Of a stretch of 64,000 bases of DNA, positions 43,815 through 53,997 are shown piece after piece; the stretch's first letter is position 1, and every line of letters starts with the position of its first letter. Below the pieces are notes generated by a model that did not search any database, was not told the DNA's origin, and was given only the letters and a program-made list of their open reading frames with translations. Source of the stretch: Bettongia penicillata ogilbyi. Taxonomy: Eukaryota; Chordata; Mammalia; Diprotodontia; Potoroidae. Position numbers and translations under genes: made by a program. The stretch is taken from NCBI GenBank assembly GCA_023548195.1, contig JAJHZJ010000061.1:3926297-3990296 (forward strand), read 5' to 3'.

Positions 43815-44740
43815 ATGACATTATGTTCTTCTTTTAGAATCTCCTTTGTCATCTGGCCAATTGTGCTTTTTAAGGCATTCTTCTCCTCATTGGCTTTTTG
43901 GATCTCTTTTGTGATTTGGGTTAGTCTATTTTTTAAGACGTTATTTTCTTCAGTATTTTCAAGTCCCCTTTAGCAAGCAGTTGACTCATTTTTCATGATT
44001 TTCTTGCATCACCCTAACTTCTCTTCCCAATTTTTGCTCTACTTCTCTTATTTGATTTTTAAAATCCTTTTTCATCTCTTCCATGGCCTGAGGCCAACTC
44101 ATATTTTTCTTGGAGGCTTTACACATAGGAGCTTTGACTTTGTTGCTTTCTTTTGTTTATATATTTTGGTCTTCCTTGTCACCAAAGTAAGATTCTATAG
44201 TCTAATTCTTTTTCCAGTTTTTGCTCATTTCCCCATCCATTTACTTGGCTTTTGAGCTCTTTGTGGTGATGTCAGCGGCACGATCCCCCCACAATCTGTG
44301 GACCTAGAGCTCAAGAAACAGCTGCTCCCTCTGCCCCTACTGCAGCTGCCATGGACTCCTCTACCCCTCTCCTGCCCTGGGATTAGGGCTGGACCACTCT
44401 ACTATCTCACATAGATCTGACAGGTTTTTTTCCACTGACCTTTCAATTTGTCCTGGCATTTTAGGGTTGTGAAGTCTGGAAATCACCACAGGTACCCAAG
44501 ATTCGGGCCCACAGGACTGCTCAGGTATTGTCTGTGCTAGTGTGACCCACACTGGACTGCCCTCTGCTCCCAGCACAACATGATAGATGCGTCTCATTGA
44601 TCTTTCAGGTTGTTGCTTCACTCTGTGTGGGTTCTGCTGCTCCAGAATTATTTTAGTCATTTTTTTGCAGGTAGTTGACTGGGCTTGGGGGGAGAACTCT
44701 AGTAAGTTTCTACTTTAACTCCTCCATCTTGGCTCTACCT
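43815..44740 (-). mobile_element. HAL1/L1 5' half (5' UTR and start of ORF1)
   Basis: 5' UTR 44229-44740 with 'ccatcttgg' at 44724-44732 (reverse of the YY1-like motif) and the first ~410 bp of ORF1 (ATG at 44228, minus; N-terminus M-S-K type). It stops in the coiled-coil region at 43815, exactly where the 5' end of the neighbouring copy begins, as if that copy had inserted into it. The remaining 3' part is not found on the other side. Confidence 0.7.
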
Positions 44741-45287
44741 GTTCTTTTATTTCTTATGAATAAAATTGGAAGCTAAAACTTGTAGAGTTCCAAAAGGTCA
44801 AAGAAAAGCATCAGGAGTCCTGGAGTTCAAGAGTCCAGGTTTGAGACTGCAACCCTAGAGATGACAACATGGCAGATTTTGTAGCCAGCCAAGCATTAAT
44901 GTCCCAAGATCTTCCCTTTGGGACCAACCCCAGTGGCAACTGAGAGAGGCAATGATTGGGACCTCAGCTTAGCATTACCAATATTGTATGGATATTAGGA
45001 TCAGAATAAGTCCATTCTCCCAAAAGACTTAAGTTTTTTATAGAAAAGTATAATTCTAGAAGTACTAGGGAGAAATATTTGTGCTTATGTTATTGCTGTA
45101 TCTTTTAGGTAAATAAACTTTTAAAAAAGATAATTAATGTTAATTGGCTAAATGAAACTGGGGCACTAGTCACTAACAATGAGGACAATGTACCTGGAGT
45201 AGGAGCCTTGGTTGTTGTCATTATAGTGTTATAATTAAAAAATTCAGGAAACAGTTTATGAGTAATTAATCACTTTATTAATAATGA
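44741..45287. other. Unclassified segment, possibly LTR-like
   Basis: Sequence between two HAL1/L1 copies. It has AATAAA-type motifs (44759 and 45112) and a 'tgctgtatcttttaggtaaataaactttt' block (in parts, 45091-45121) such as some LTRs carry before their end. I could not define ends or a duplication, so the LTR reading is weak. Confidence 0.3.
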
Positions 45288-45296
45288 TAGTATCTT
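45288..45296. repeat. HAL1 target-site duplication, left copy
   Basis: tagtatctt here and at 48135-48143, at the T-run (3') and 5' ends of the minus-strand HAL1. At 9 bp it is short but perfect and correctly placed. Confidence 0.65.
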
Positions 45297-46139
45297 TTTT
45301 CCTTAATATAAATTGATTTATTTAACTTTTTACATTCATTTTCACAAGATTTTGGGTTCCAAATTTTATCCTCATTTGTCCCCTCCCCTCACCCCAATAC
45401 ACTGAGCATTCTAATTTTCCCTATCACCAATCTGCCCTCTCTTCTATCATCCCTCCCTTCTCTCATCCCCATCTTCTCTTTTGTCCTGTAGGGCCAGATG
45501 ACTTTCTATTCCCCATTAACTGTATTTCTTGTTTCCTAGTAGCAAGAACAATACTCAACAGTTGTTCCTAAAACTTTGAGTTCCAAATTCTCCCCATCCC
45601 TCCATCCCCACACATTCCCTTTGTGAAGGCAGGCAATTCAATATAGGCCATATCTGTGTAGTTTTGCAAATGACTTCGATGATAGTTGTGTTGTGTAAGA
45701 CTAACTGTATTTCCCTCCATCCTATTCTGCCCCCCATTGTTTCTATTCTGTCTTTTGATCCTGTCCCTCCCCAAGAGTGTTGACTTCAAATTGCTCCCTC
45801 CTCCCATTGCCCTCCCTTCCATCCTCCCCCCGAACCTGTTTATCTCCTTCTCCCCCACTTTCCTGTATTATAAGATAGGTTTTCATACCAAAATGAGTGT
45901 GCATTTTATTCCTTCCTTTAGTTGAATGTGATGAGGGTAAACTTCATGTTTTTTTCTCAGCTCTCCTCTTTTTCCCTCCACTGAAAAGTCTCCTGCTTGC
46001 CTCTTGAATAAGATATGATTTACCCCATTCCATTTCACACTCTCTCCTCCCTCTACATATCGCTCTCACCGTTTACCTTAATTTCTTTTAAGATATGTTC
46101 CCATCCTATTCAATTCACTCTGTGCTTTCTGTCTCTGTA

Positions 46140-46228
46140 TACGTGTGCATGTGTGTGTGTGCATGCACATGTGTACATGTGTATGTGTGTGTGTGCCTGT
46201 GTGTGTGTATATGTGTGTGTGTGTGTGG
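46140..46228. repeat. (TG)n-type microsatellite inside HAL1
   Basis: Imperfect TG/TGCA/TGTA repeat, the counterpart of 9531-9599 in reverse. Confidence 0.9.
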
Positions 46229-46361
46229 TCCCACCAACTACCCAGATACTGAAAAGTTTGAAGAGTTACAAATATTGTCTTTCCATGTAGGAATGTAAAC
46301 AGTTCACCTTTGGTAATTCCCTTATGACTTCTCTTTGCTGTTTACTTTTTCATGCTTCTTC

Positions 46362-47462
46362 TCATTCTTGTGTTTGAAAGTCAAATTTTATTTTCAGCTC
46401 TGGTCTTTTCATCAAGAATGCTTGAAAGTCCTCTGTTTTATTGAAAGACCATATTTTCCCCTGAAGTATTATACTCAGTTTTGCTGGGTAGGTGATTCTT
46501 GGTTTGAGTCCTAGTTCCTTTGACTTCTGGAATATCCTATTCCACACCCTTCGATCCCTTAATGTAGAAGCTGCTAGATCTTGTGTTATCCTGATTGTAT
46601 TTCCACAATACTGGAATTGTTTCTTTCTAGCTGCTTGCAATATTTTCTCCTTGACCTGGGAATTCTGGAATTTGGCCACAATGTTCCTAGGAGTTTCTCT
46701 TTTTGGATCTCTTTCAGGCGGTGATTGATGGATTCCTTCAATACTTATTTTGCCCTCTGGTTCTAGAATGTCAGGGCAGTTTTCCTTGATAATTTCATGA
46801 AAGATGATGTCTAGGCCCTTTTTTTGATCACGGCTTTCAGGTAGTCCCATAATTTTTAAATTGTCTCTCCTGGATCTATTTTCCAAGTCAGTTGTTTTTC
46901 CAATGAGATATTTCACATTATCTTCCATTTTTTCATTCTTTTGCTTTTGTTTTGTGATTTCTTGGTTTCTCAGAAAGTCATTAGCCTCCACCTGTTCCAT
47001 TCTAATCTTGAGAGAACTATTTTCTTGAGTGAGCTTTGGAACCTCTTTTTCCATTTGACTAATTCTGCTTTTGAAATCATTCTTCTCCTCATTGGCTTTT
47101 TGAACCTCTTTTGCCAATTGAGTGAGCCTATTTTTCAAGGTGTTATTTTCTTCAGCATTTTTTTGGGTCTCCTTTACCAAGGTATTGACCCATTTTTCAT
47201 GCTTGTCTTGCATCTCTCTCATTTCTCTTCCCAGTTTTTCCTCCACCTGTCTAACTTGCTTTTCAAAATCCTTTTTGAGCTCTTCCATGGCCTGAGCCCA
47301 CCAGACATCCCCCTTGGATGTCTGGGATACAGAGGCCCCAACCTCTACGTCTTTCCCTGATGATAAGAATTGTTCCTCATCATCAGAAATGAAAGGTGGG
47401 AACATCTGTCCCCCAAGAAAGTAGCTTTCTATGGTTTTATTTTTCTTCCCTTTTCTGGGCAT
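46362..47462 (-). CDS. HAL1/L1 ORF1 protein, intact 366-residue frame
   Basis: The only long intact frame in the window. It encodes an L1 ORF1-type RNA-binding chaperone, which in L1 forms trimers and coats element RNA in the cytoplasm. Residues 1-50 are basic then acidic (M-P-R-K-G-K-K-N-K-T, later D-D-E-E). Residues ~55-185 are a heptad-like, K/E/Q-rich coiled coil (KKDFEKQVRQVEEKLGREM and on). Residues ~190-285 match the ORF1p RRM, with NRSRRDNLKIMGLPES at its start and ETPRNIVAKF then KEKILQAARK at its end. Residues ~286-366 are the C-terminal domain with RITQDL, LGLKPRITYPAKLS and MKRPEL. The first ATG sits in 'gaaaATGc', with A at -3. Length is close to the ~340-370 usual for L1 ORF1p. 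No frameshift or stop. Whether it is transcribed is unknown. Confidence 0.9.
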   Translation of the reverse strand: MPRKGKKNKTIESYFLGGQMFPPFISDDEEQFLSSGKDVEVGASVSQTSKGDVWWAQAMEELKKDFEKQVRQVEEKLGREMREMQDKHEKWVNTLVKETQKNAEENNTLKNRLTQLAKEVQKANEEKNDFKSRISQMEKEVPKLTQENSSLKIRMEQVEANDFLRNQEITKQKQKNEKMEDNVKYLIGKTTDLENRSRRDNLKIMGLPESRDQKKGLDIIFHEIIKENCPDILEPEGKISIEGIHQSPPERDPKRETPRNIVAKFQNSQVKEKILQAARKKQFQYCGNTIRITQDLAASTLRDRRVWNRIFQKSKELGLKPRITYPAKLSIILQGKIWSFNKTEDFQAFLMKRPELKIKFDFQTQE

Positions 47463-48134
47463 TTTCCCAGCCTTGACTTCTGAGATTCCTCTGCACCCCC
47501 ACCTAGATCTTCCCAGCTAGTGCTTGGGGTCTGAGATTCAAATGCTGCTCCCCAGCCTCAGGGCTTTCAGTGGTGGGTGGGGCTGCTATTCAATGTGAGC
47601 TTAAGTTCTGGTGCTCAGGTGGGGCAGGGCTGCCTCCCAGGCTCAGTTCCCTCAGGGGGCTTATGTGGAGACTTTCAGTAATGGAGCGGAGCTCCTGCCT
47701 GCTTGGGGAGCCCAGGTCTGCTGCTGTCCCTGTCTCTGCCATTGCCTCCTGAGGGGGCCCGAATGATGGAGACACCCCGCTCCCCTCTCGGCCAGCCTAG
47801 ACGTCTCTCTCACTGACCTGTAGCACCTGTGGGTGGAGGGATCTTCGTGGCCACCGGGAATTCCGTCCCTGAAGCCTGCTTGGATCTGCTCCTCTCAGGG
47901 CCACACGGCCAGGGCAGCGCAGGTGTGGGTTCCGCTGTTCGGTGTGCAACGGACCCCTGGGGACAGCTTTTCAGGGCTCTCTGGAACGGAAATCCCCTCC
48001 ACTGCATTTCTGCATGGCTTGCACTGCTCCAGAATTTGTGGGGAGTTCTTTTTACAGAAAATTTATGGGCTGTGGGTTCGGAGCTAGCATATGTGAGTCT
48101 TTCTACTCTGCCATCTTGGCTCCTCCCCCCTCGC
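47463..48134 (-). promoter_or_regulatory. HAL1 5' UTR with YY1-like site
   Basis: GC-rich 672-bp leader. 'tgccatcttg' at 48109-48118 is the reverse of the YY1-like motif found ~12 bp from the start of the partner copy (7625). It is likely an internal promoter by analogy with L1; activity is not shown by sequence. Confidence 0.6.
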
Positions 48135-48143
48135 TAGTATCTT
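48135..48143. repeat. HAL1 target-site duplication, right copy
   Basis: tagtatctt, as at 45288-45296. Confidence 0.65.
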
Positions 48144-48844
48144 AATAATAATAAAGGTCAGTGACACTCTTGAATGCTGAAGACCAATCATGGTGGTAGG
48201 CTCATGGTTTATATGCCTTTGAAAGAGTAGATGTTCCTGAGGGTTGCAATCACCTCTGATTGGTTAACAGTTAATGAGAGAATAAATATTAAAATGAGAA
48301 TTGGCCTTATTCCAATGAGGGTCTTGAAGTATATGACACAGAGCACCTGAATCTTGGTCAAAGAGATCTATCAATTTCCATATGACCGGTCTGACAAAAA
48401 GGGAGAATGCACGTTTCCCCTGATGTATCTGAGTAAATACAACAAGCAGGAATCCACCCATCTGCAAAACTTAGAATTTCTTTACTATCTCTGATTAGAT
48501 CTTAGCCTGGGTAAATCTTTGAGCAAGATTTCCCACAGCAGTTGATTTCTGGATAGAGAGATAGAAAAGGGGGAAAATCTTCTTCTTAATGCAATAATTA
48601 GCTATTAAATACAGTAAAAAAAAAATTTCTCTCCATAGAAGAAATGCCCCAACCCCTCAGGAGTATCTTTGATTCAGAGATAGTGAGCCCAGAATGTATA
48701 CACTGCAACTGAATTGAATAAAAATTGAATTCTAGACATCCTACTTTTATAATCTAATAGTATTTCTCTTAATTGCCTATGATTATTCAAATTTGTAAAA
48801 CACTTCAAAAACTTTTCCTTCTCAGAAGAAGTATGTGAAGCTAA
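48144..48844. other. No recognised feature
   Basis: Single-copy-looking flank of the HAL1. Minus frames at 48264-48467 and 48674-48862 show no known motif. Confidence 0.4.
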
Positions 48845-48960
48845 GTGTGAAAGTATCCTCATTTAACAGATAAAGAAGCTGAGGGTCAAATAGGCTAAGC
48901 TATCTGCCGACAGAGAGAGAGGGCAGAGCCAAGAATTCAATGCAGGTCTTTCAAGTTTGC
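48845..48960 (-). repeat. MIR-type SINE fragment, antisense
   Basis: 'cctcatttaacagataaagaagctgagggtcaaataggctaagctatctgccgacagagagagagggcagagcca' (in parts) is the reversed MIR core. Confidence 0.6.
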
Positions 48961-49334
48961 CAGGTTTGGTCTAGGATGGACCTACAATAGTCTGGTAAGC
49001 TGGCATTGAGTAGGTTCCAAAGATATCCTAGGGAAGGGGTTCTTAAGCACGGGTTCATAATTTTTTTAACTTAAATATTTTGATGACTGTATGTCAATAT
49101 TATCAGATTCCTTTTGAAATCCTATATATTTTGTCTTATGTATTTAAAAATATTATTTTGAACTCTAGTGCAGTTTGAAGCATACTTTTTTTCATTATCT
49201 TTATGTTTCTTGGGATTTTTTTTTTTAATGAATTTCAGGGACTCAGTCCCCTTAACAACACCTTGCCCTCTCGCTGAAAGCCTGAGTTCAGGAATTTTGA
49301 TTTAGCCACCTTGATCATAATCCAATTGCAATTA
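48961..49334. other. No recognised feature
   Basis: Low-information AT-rich sequence. 49180-49280 carries a T-run and an 'aatttcagggactcagtcccctt' piece without assignment. Confidence 0.35.
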
Positions 49335-49480
49335 TTTAGTCAACTCCTCATTTTACAAGTGAGGACATTGAGGCACAGGTAGGTCCAATGGTTTGCCTGT
49401 AGTCATCTAACTAATTAATAGAAGAAACAAGATCAGAACCCATATTTCCTGTTTCCCAAGTCAGTACTGTTGTGTTTTTC
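49335..49480 (-). repeat. MIR-type SINE, antisense
   Basis: 'cctcattttacaagtgaggacattgaggcacaggtaggtccaatgg', 'tagaagaaacaagatcagaacccatatttcctgtttcccaagtcagtact' (in parts) in antisense MIR order. Confidence 0.7.
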
Positions 49481-49554
49481 CCCCTTACTATGCTGGCAGG
49501 TATAAAGTTCTCTTCATATCTTTTAATATAGGTACCAGTGTTCAATTAGCTTTC

Positions 49555-49765
49555 TCCAATCTCCCTTGCTAGGAATCATTTCTCTATTTTCACATTTTCA
49601 TAGCATCCTTTATCTGGAGCTTTCCTTTGCCACAATAACATCCCATGTTACCTCATTCAAATGTCATACCACTCTTATTACAATGTAAGCTCCTTGAAGA
49701 CAGGACCTATGCAAATTTCCCATTTTCTTTGCCTAGCATCAAATATAATTCACATCATATTTGTT
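49555..49765 (+). mobile_element. L2 3' region, sense
   Basis: 'tgttacctcattcaaatgtcataccactcttattacaatgtaagctccttgaagacaggacctatgc...tttgcctagcatc' (in parts), the L2 3' UTR order. Confidence 0.6.
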
Positions 49766-49799
49766 TAAACTCTTAATTACATTCGTTATCTTAGTTCAA

Positions 49800-49985
49800 T
49801 AATTGTGTACTGAAAAGGGCATCATATTTGGAGTCAGAAACCTAGACCCTATATTTGGCTCTGTTCACTATTTAGGTAAATTCATTTCTTTGGATTTCAG
49901 TTTACTCATTTGTATATCGAGGAGCTTAGACAATGCTTTCTGAAGTGTCCCACAGCTCGAAGTCCATGTTAGAATTTCTGGAGTA
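49800..49985 (+). repeat. Marsupial MIR-related SINE, sense
   Basis: 'ctgaaaagggcatcatatttggagtcagaaacctagaccc', 'ttggatttcagtttactcatttg' and 'cgaggagcttagacaatgctttctgaagtgtcccacagctcgaagtccatg' (in parts). Confidence 0.6.
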
Positions 49986-50430
49986 ATGGATGTATTTAGA
50001 AGAAACAAAACTTTTGGGGCCTCTTCCATACAGACTTAATTCTCCCCACCCCACCTCACCCCCACAGACATCTCAGGGCCCTTTGGGTATTGAAATTGAC
50101 AATGATGCAACCCCCTCATCTCTATGTTTCCCAAAATATCCAGGAGAAGGCAAGCATTAAACATTTGAATCCGGTTGCTGCTTTCTTGAAGGTGGTAGTT
50201 ATTGCCAGTTATGTCTATGTGAACAGCCCCCAGGGATCTTCTAACCACTCATGGGTATGCCTAGCTCTAAAGCCATAATTGAAGATTTTATGACTTGGAA
50301 AAGTACCACAAGAGGCCGAATAATGCTACATGTTCCCTTAGTTTAGCTGAATGTGGTGCAAGACACTTTGCCATGGTGGAGAGACAAAAATCCTGGGATA
50401 CTGATGCAAGGCTCCATCTCAAGAGACCCT
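49986..50430. other. No recognised feature
   Basis: Single-copy-looking sequence between a SINE and a GT repeat. Overlapping frames on both strands at 50036-50278 show that openness here is not coding evidence. Confidence 0.4.
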
Positions 50431-50431
50431 T

Positions 50432-50494
<63 letters not shown>
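50431..50494. repeat. (GT)n microsatellite
   Basis: About 31 GT units, with one interruption near the start. It creates artefactual Val-Cys frames (50295-50522, 50353-50637) and a Thr-His frame on the other strand. Confidence 0.97.
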
Positions 50495-50496
<2 letters not shown>

Positions 50497-50584
50497 AGAA
50501 GGAGGAGGTCGCAAGAGATTAGGAGCATACCTGATCCCAATATGTGGCAGCATTCTATTTTAGCTAATTATTTTTGCCAAGAGA

Positions 50585-50700
50585 ATATCAACTCCTTGAG
50601 AACAGAGACTTTATCACCTTTATCTTTGCATCCCTAATTTCCTTGTACAATGCCTGACACATAGTAGGTACTTAATAAATCCTTGTTGGTTGACTGATTT
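50585..50700 (+). mobile_element. L2/MIR-type 3' tail, sense
   Basis: 'caactccttgagaacagagactttatcacc', 'acaatgcctgacacatagtaggtacttaataaatccttgttggttgactgatt' (in parts). Confidence 0.75.
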
Positions 50701-51395
50701 TATTGCTAATTATGTGCTGAGCTTTATTGTTTCCATATTCTTGAATGAATTCAACTGTTGTCACTATCCTCTAAATTCAGTGCTCAGCATCAAAGCCCCT
50801 GATGTCTTCACCCTGGTTGGGGCTCTGGGCATTCTCATTTAGGGACCAGGAGACTGGGTTTGGAACTGACTACTGTTGTCCCTGCAGCCCCAGCCTGAAA
50901 AAGGAGGTATTATGGAGAACAATACAAGCTGGAGGCATGTGCTGCTTGGTTGAGCTGGAGCAGTGTTTAAGGAGCATGAAATGCAATTGTGAACTTGTAA
51001 TGAAATTGCCCTTACTTCCCGCCTGGTTAGCATTTGTGATTTCCATGGTGAGCCTCTGAGATCAGTCTCAGCATGATGAAAAATAGCAGCAGACCTTGGC
51101 TTTTCAGATGTCTTAGATTAGAAGCAGATAGAAGCACTTTCAAGGCTGAAATGGCACTGGAGAAGACTCCATGGAGCAGAGAGTAATCATTGACCTCATC
51201 GTGCAGAAAGGAGGGGTTCTCTGGCTGAGAGCTGCATCAATGTGGTGAATCCTTATAATTCTCTGAGTCAATATCTGAACACAGTGATATTTTCACCTAT
51301 GCAACAATCTTATAGTGATTGTATCTTGCCTATTTTTCCCTAAGACATTGCTTTCCATAAGGTCAATACTAGAAATTAAAGATAGTTAGTCAGAT
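50701..51395. other. Single-copy interval
   Basis: No repeat recognised. 50800-51060 is more GC-balanced than its surroundings, with an 85-codon plus frame (50802-51059), and a minus frame of 64 codons overlaps it. No conserved domain is visible. Confidence 0.35.
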
Positions 51396-51452
51396 ATAAT
51401 ATAATATATATATACACAAACATATGTATGTAGGTATGTATGTATGTATGCA
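51396..51452. repeat. (TA)n and (TATG)n microsatellite
   Basis: 'ataatatatatatacac' followed by TATG/TAGG units. Confidence 0.9.
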
Positions 51453-51569
51453 CAGAATCCTATGAATTCAGTCCTCATCTGTTTTCAAATTCAGGAGATC
51501 CCAAATAGAAGTCATTATCTTTTCCCCTAAAACCTTCCTCACTTTTAACATCCCAATTTCTGTTCAGTG

Positions 51570-51870
51570 CCTCAGTTAGTCAGGTAACTACCATTTATTA
51601 GGCACTAACTATGTGCCAGGCAGTATGCTAAGTTCTAAGGATACAAAAAAATGGCAAAAGACAGTCTCTACTCTCAAGGAACTTACAGAGTAAGGGAAGA
51701 GACAACATGTCAACAATTGGGGATTGGCTCAGAGGAAAGACACTAAGTTGAAAGGACTGGACTGCTTGCAGAAAGCAAGACTTTAGCTAAAACTTAAAGG
51801 AAGTCAGAAAAACTAGAAGGCAGAGATGTGGAGAAAAAGAATTCAGTGCATGGGGGACCACTGACCATCC
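51570..51870 (-). mobile_element. L2-type 3' end, antisense
   Basis: 'ctaccatttattaggcactaactatgtgccaggcagtatgctaag', 'tctactctcaaggaacttacagagtaagg', 'ctttagctaaaacttaaaggaagtcag' and 'tgcatgggggacca' (in parts), the antisense L2 order. Confidence 0.75.
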
Positions 51871-51989
51871 AGTCATCCAGATTCACTATCTCAAAGTCAT
51901 GCTATAGCTTTCATTATCCCAAATCAAGCTCCTTCTACCAATATCCAATCAGTTGCTAGGATCATCAATTTGACTTCTTTCCCTTCTCT

Positions 51990-52490
51990 CCATTCACAAG
52001 AGCACCATCTTATCTAATTCAGGCTCTCATGACTTCTCACCTGGAATATTTTCTCCCCCTTTCAATCCATTTTCTACATAACAAATTAATCTTTCTAAAT
52101 TACAGGTTTGGCAATGATACTCCCCTGCTTAAGAAGTTACAGTGATTCCATATTGCCTCTAGGATGAAATCAAAATACTTTTCTTAGGCATTTAAAGTCC
52201 TTCACAATCTGGTTCTAAGCTATTTTTCATGACCTTCCACCTACAGTTTACTCCAGTCTTGCTATCGCATATATGTGATATTCCTTCATCTAGCACTTTG
52301 CCTTGACATAGACTATACCCCATGCCTGGAATGCTCTTCCTGACCTCTGTTTCCTGGAATCCCTAGCTCCCCTCAAGGCTCAATTTAGGTACCACACTAC
52401 ACATTAAAAAGCCATTTTAATCCCTTAAACTAGTAGTTCTCTAACCCTACCCCAATTACCTTATATTTATTTTGTATTCTTCTGTGAAGC
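51990..52490 (+). mobile_element. L2 3' region, sense
   Basis: 'acaggtttggcaatgatactcccctgcttaagaagttacagtgattccatattgcctctaggatgaaatc', 'ccttcacaatctggttctaagc', 'ccccatgcctggaatgctcttcctgacctctg' and 'ctcaaggctcaatttaggtacca' (in parts) follow L2 ORF2 C-terminus into the 3' UTR. It lies next to an L2 3' end in the opposite orientation. Confidence 0.75.
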
Positions 52491-53527
52491 CTGTGACAAA
52501 ATATTCTCAAGCTATGGGTTCATATTTGCTCTAATCTTAGGAGCTATACCCAAATCAATAACCTGTTGGTTTATTATGCCCTTATCCAAAGCTTTCTCCA
52601 AGAAAATCTCCAAATATAGGTACTATCTAGGTTTGTACAGATAAACCCTTTTGGGATAAAAGGGTTTCCCAAACACCATACAATCATTCAAGATAATATG
52701 AAAATTGAGTATAGGAGAGTCTTTATTCCATATCATAAATATTCAGAAAATATGTTCAGAGGTGGCCATAAATAAATGAAGAAAGCACAATACTTCATAA
52801 ACACAATTTTTCCACCTCTCCAGTAATGCCCTACTTTTCCTTAAATTCCTCAAGATTCATAACACAGTATTAAAGTTTGGAATCCAGACAAGAGAATCTC
52901 ACTTGAGGTCACTAAACAGATAGCATCCCTTACAATATGCCCACAACATCTTGTTCATTCCCAGATACAAAATTCAGGTCTTTTTTCTTCCCTATTATGG
53001 TTTTACTGCTTTGTTCCTGATCCTAATGGCACTGGGAGCCACATGCAGAATCCCATTTTCTCTCTAAGAGTAACAATGTTCAACTTGCTCAGGATTTTTT
53101 CTTGATAGAAAGCCAAATCTCCAAACTGACAATCTTGCAGTTGTTCACATGATAATCCCAGAGCTTGGGGCTGCTCAAGAAACCAAGATTTCATTAGCCA
53201 GGAAATGCCACCTTTTTAATCTAAAGCACTGTATTCTGGGTGTCTCAAACTTAAACCTGAGACTCAATCCTCAGGAACTGTCACAGTTTGTCCACGTCTT
53301 CCTCTCCCTCTCTCCTCTCCCCCATCTACTGTACCCCCAGGATTCTTTCTGGAAGAAAGTCAAAAGTATAAGAAACCAAAGGGCTCCCATTGATAGATCA
53401 GCACAAAGAAGTGGTTCATTCCCAAACAGCCTGACTGTGGAAGCCAAACTTTATGTCTGTTCATCTCCTTGTTGGTTCATCCAGTTGACACAGAAATTTC
53501 TTTGATCAATCCCCTACTTTTGTACAT
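52491..53527. other. Long single-copy interval
   Basis: 1 kb without an assigned repeat. A small hairpin aaaccctttt/aaaagggttt lies at 52643-52667. The 118-codon frame 53149-53505 lacks recognisable motifs. An antisense LTR (TTTATT motifs near 52712) was considered but cannot be supported. Confidence 0.4.
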
Positions 53528-53778
53528 TTTTTATTGTTATTCAGTCATTTCATTTGTGTCCAACTTTTTGTAAGCCCATTTGGGGCTCTCTTGGCAAAGA
53601 TACTGGAGCAGTTTGCCATTTCCTTTTCTGGCTTATTTTACAAATGAAGAAACTGAGACAAACAGGGTTAAGTGACTTGCCCAGGTCACCAGCTAGTGCC
53701 TAAGACTGGATTTTAACTCAGGTCTTCCTGATTCCATGAAGATTCAGTGTTGTATCCATTTCTCTCCCACCTACCCCT
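53528..53778 (-). repeat. Marsupial tRNA-derived SINE, antisense, near full length
   Basis: Reads 'gtccaactttttgtaagcccatttggggctctcttggcaaagatactggagcagtttgccatttccttttctggc', 'aagtgacttgcccagg', and 'caggtcttcctgattccatg...gtgttgtatccatttc' (in parts), the reverse of the element at 26669-26903. Confidence 0.85.
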
Positions 53779-53997
53779 CCCAAAACTCTATAAATTCCCC
53801 AGGGGCAAGAAATGAGCATCCAGGAGTATAGGATAGTATCTTGAACATAACATATACTTAATAAATGATTCTTGTTTTTATTGAATCATACAATAAGAGA
53901 ATTATAAAACTGGTAAGAACCCAGTTGAATCCAGCCACCTCTTTTTTTTTAATGTGTTATTTACCCCTCTCATCCAGTTTATTTTGCTAGTTCAGAG

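Larger units (their letters stand above)
45297..48134 (-). mobile_element. Complete HAL1-type element with intact ORF1
   Basis: 2.84 kb in minus orientation: 5' UTR (47463-48134), ORF1 (46362-47462), TG-repeat region (46140-46228) and 3' UTR ending in the T-rich 45297-45340. It has the same layout and almost the same length as 7614-10437. No ORF2 is present, and no gap suggests that one was lost from this copy alone. Retrotransposition would need L1 ORF2 protein in trans. The intact frame implies it inserted recently relative to the other copies. Confidence 0.9.

Noticed and set aside
46492..47360. Plus-strand frames of 78 and 139 codons opposite ORF1
   Set aside because: They are antisense shadows of the intact HAL1 ORF1; leucine/phenylalanine-rich content comes from reversed lysine/glutamate codons.
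50295..50637. Open frames rich in Val-Cys and, on the other strand, Thr-His
   Set aside because: They are translations of the (GT)n microsatellite at 50431-50494.
52643..52667. Hairpin with 10-bp arms
   Set aside because: Short, and expected by chance a few times in 64 kb of AT-rich DNA.
53149..53505. 118-codon plus frame
   Set aside because: No recognisable domain, no flanking splice signals that fit, and composition like the surrounding DNA.
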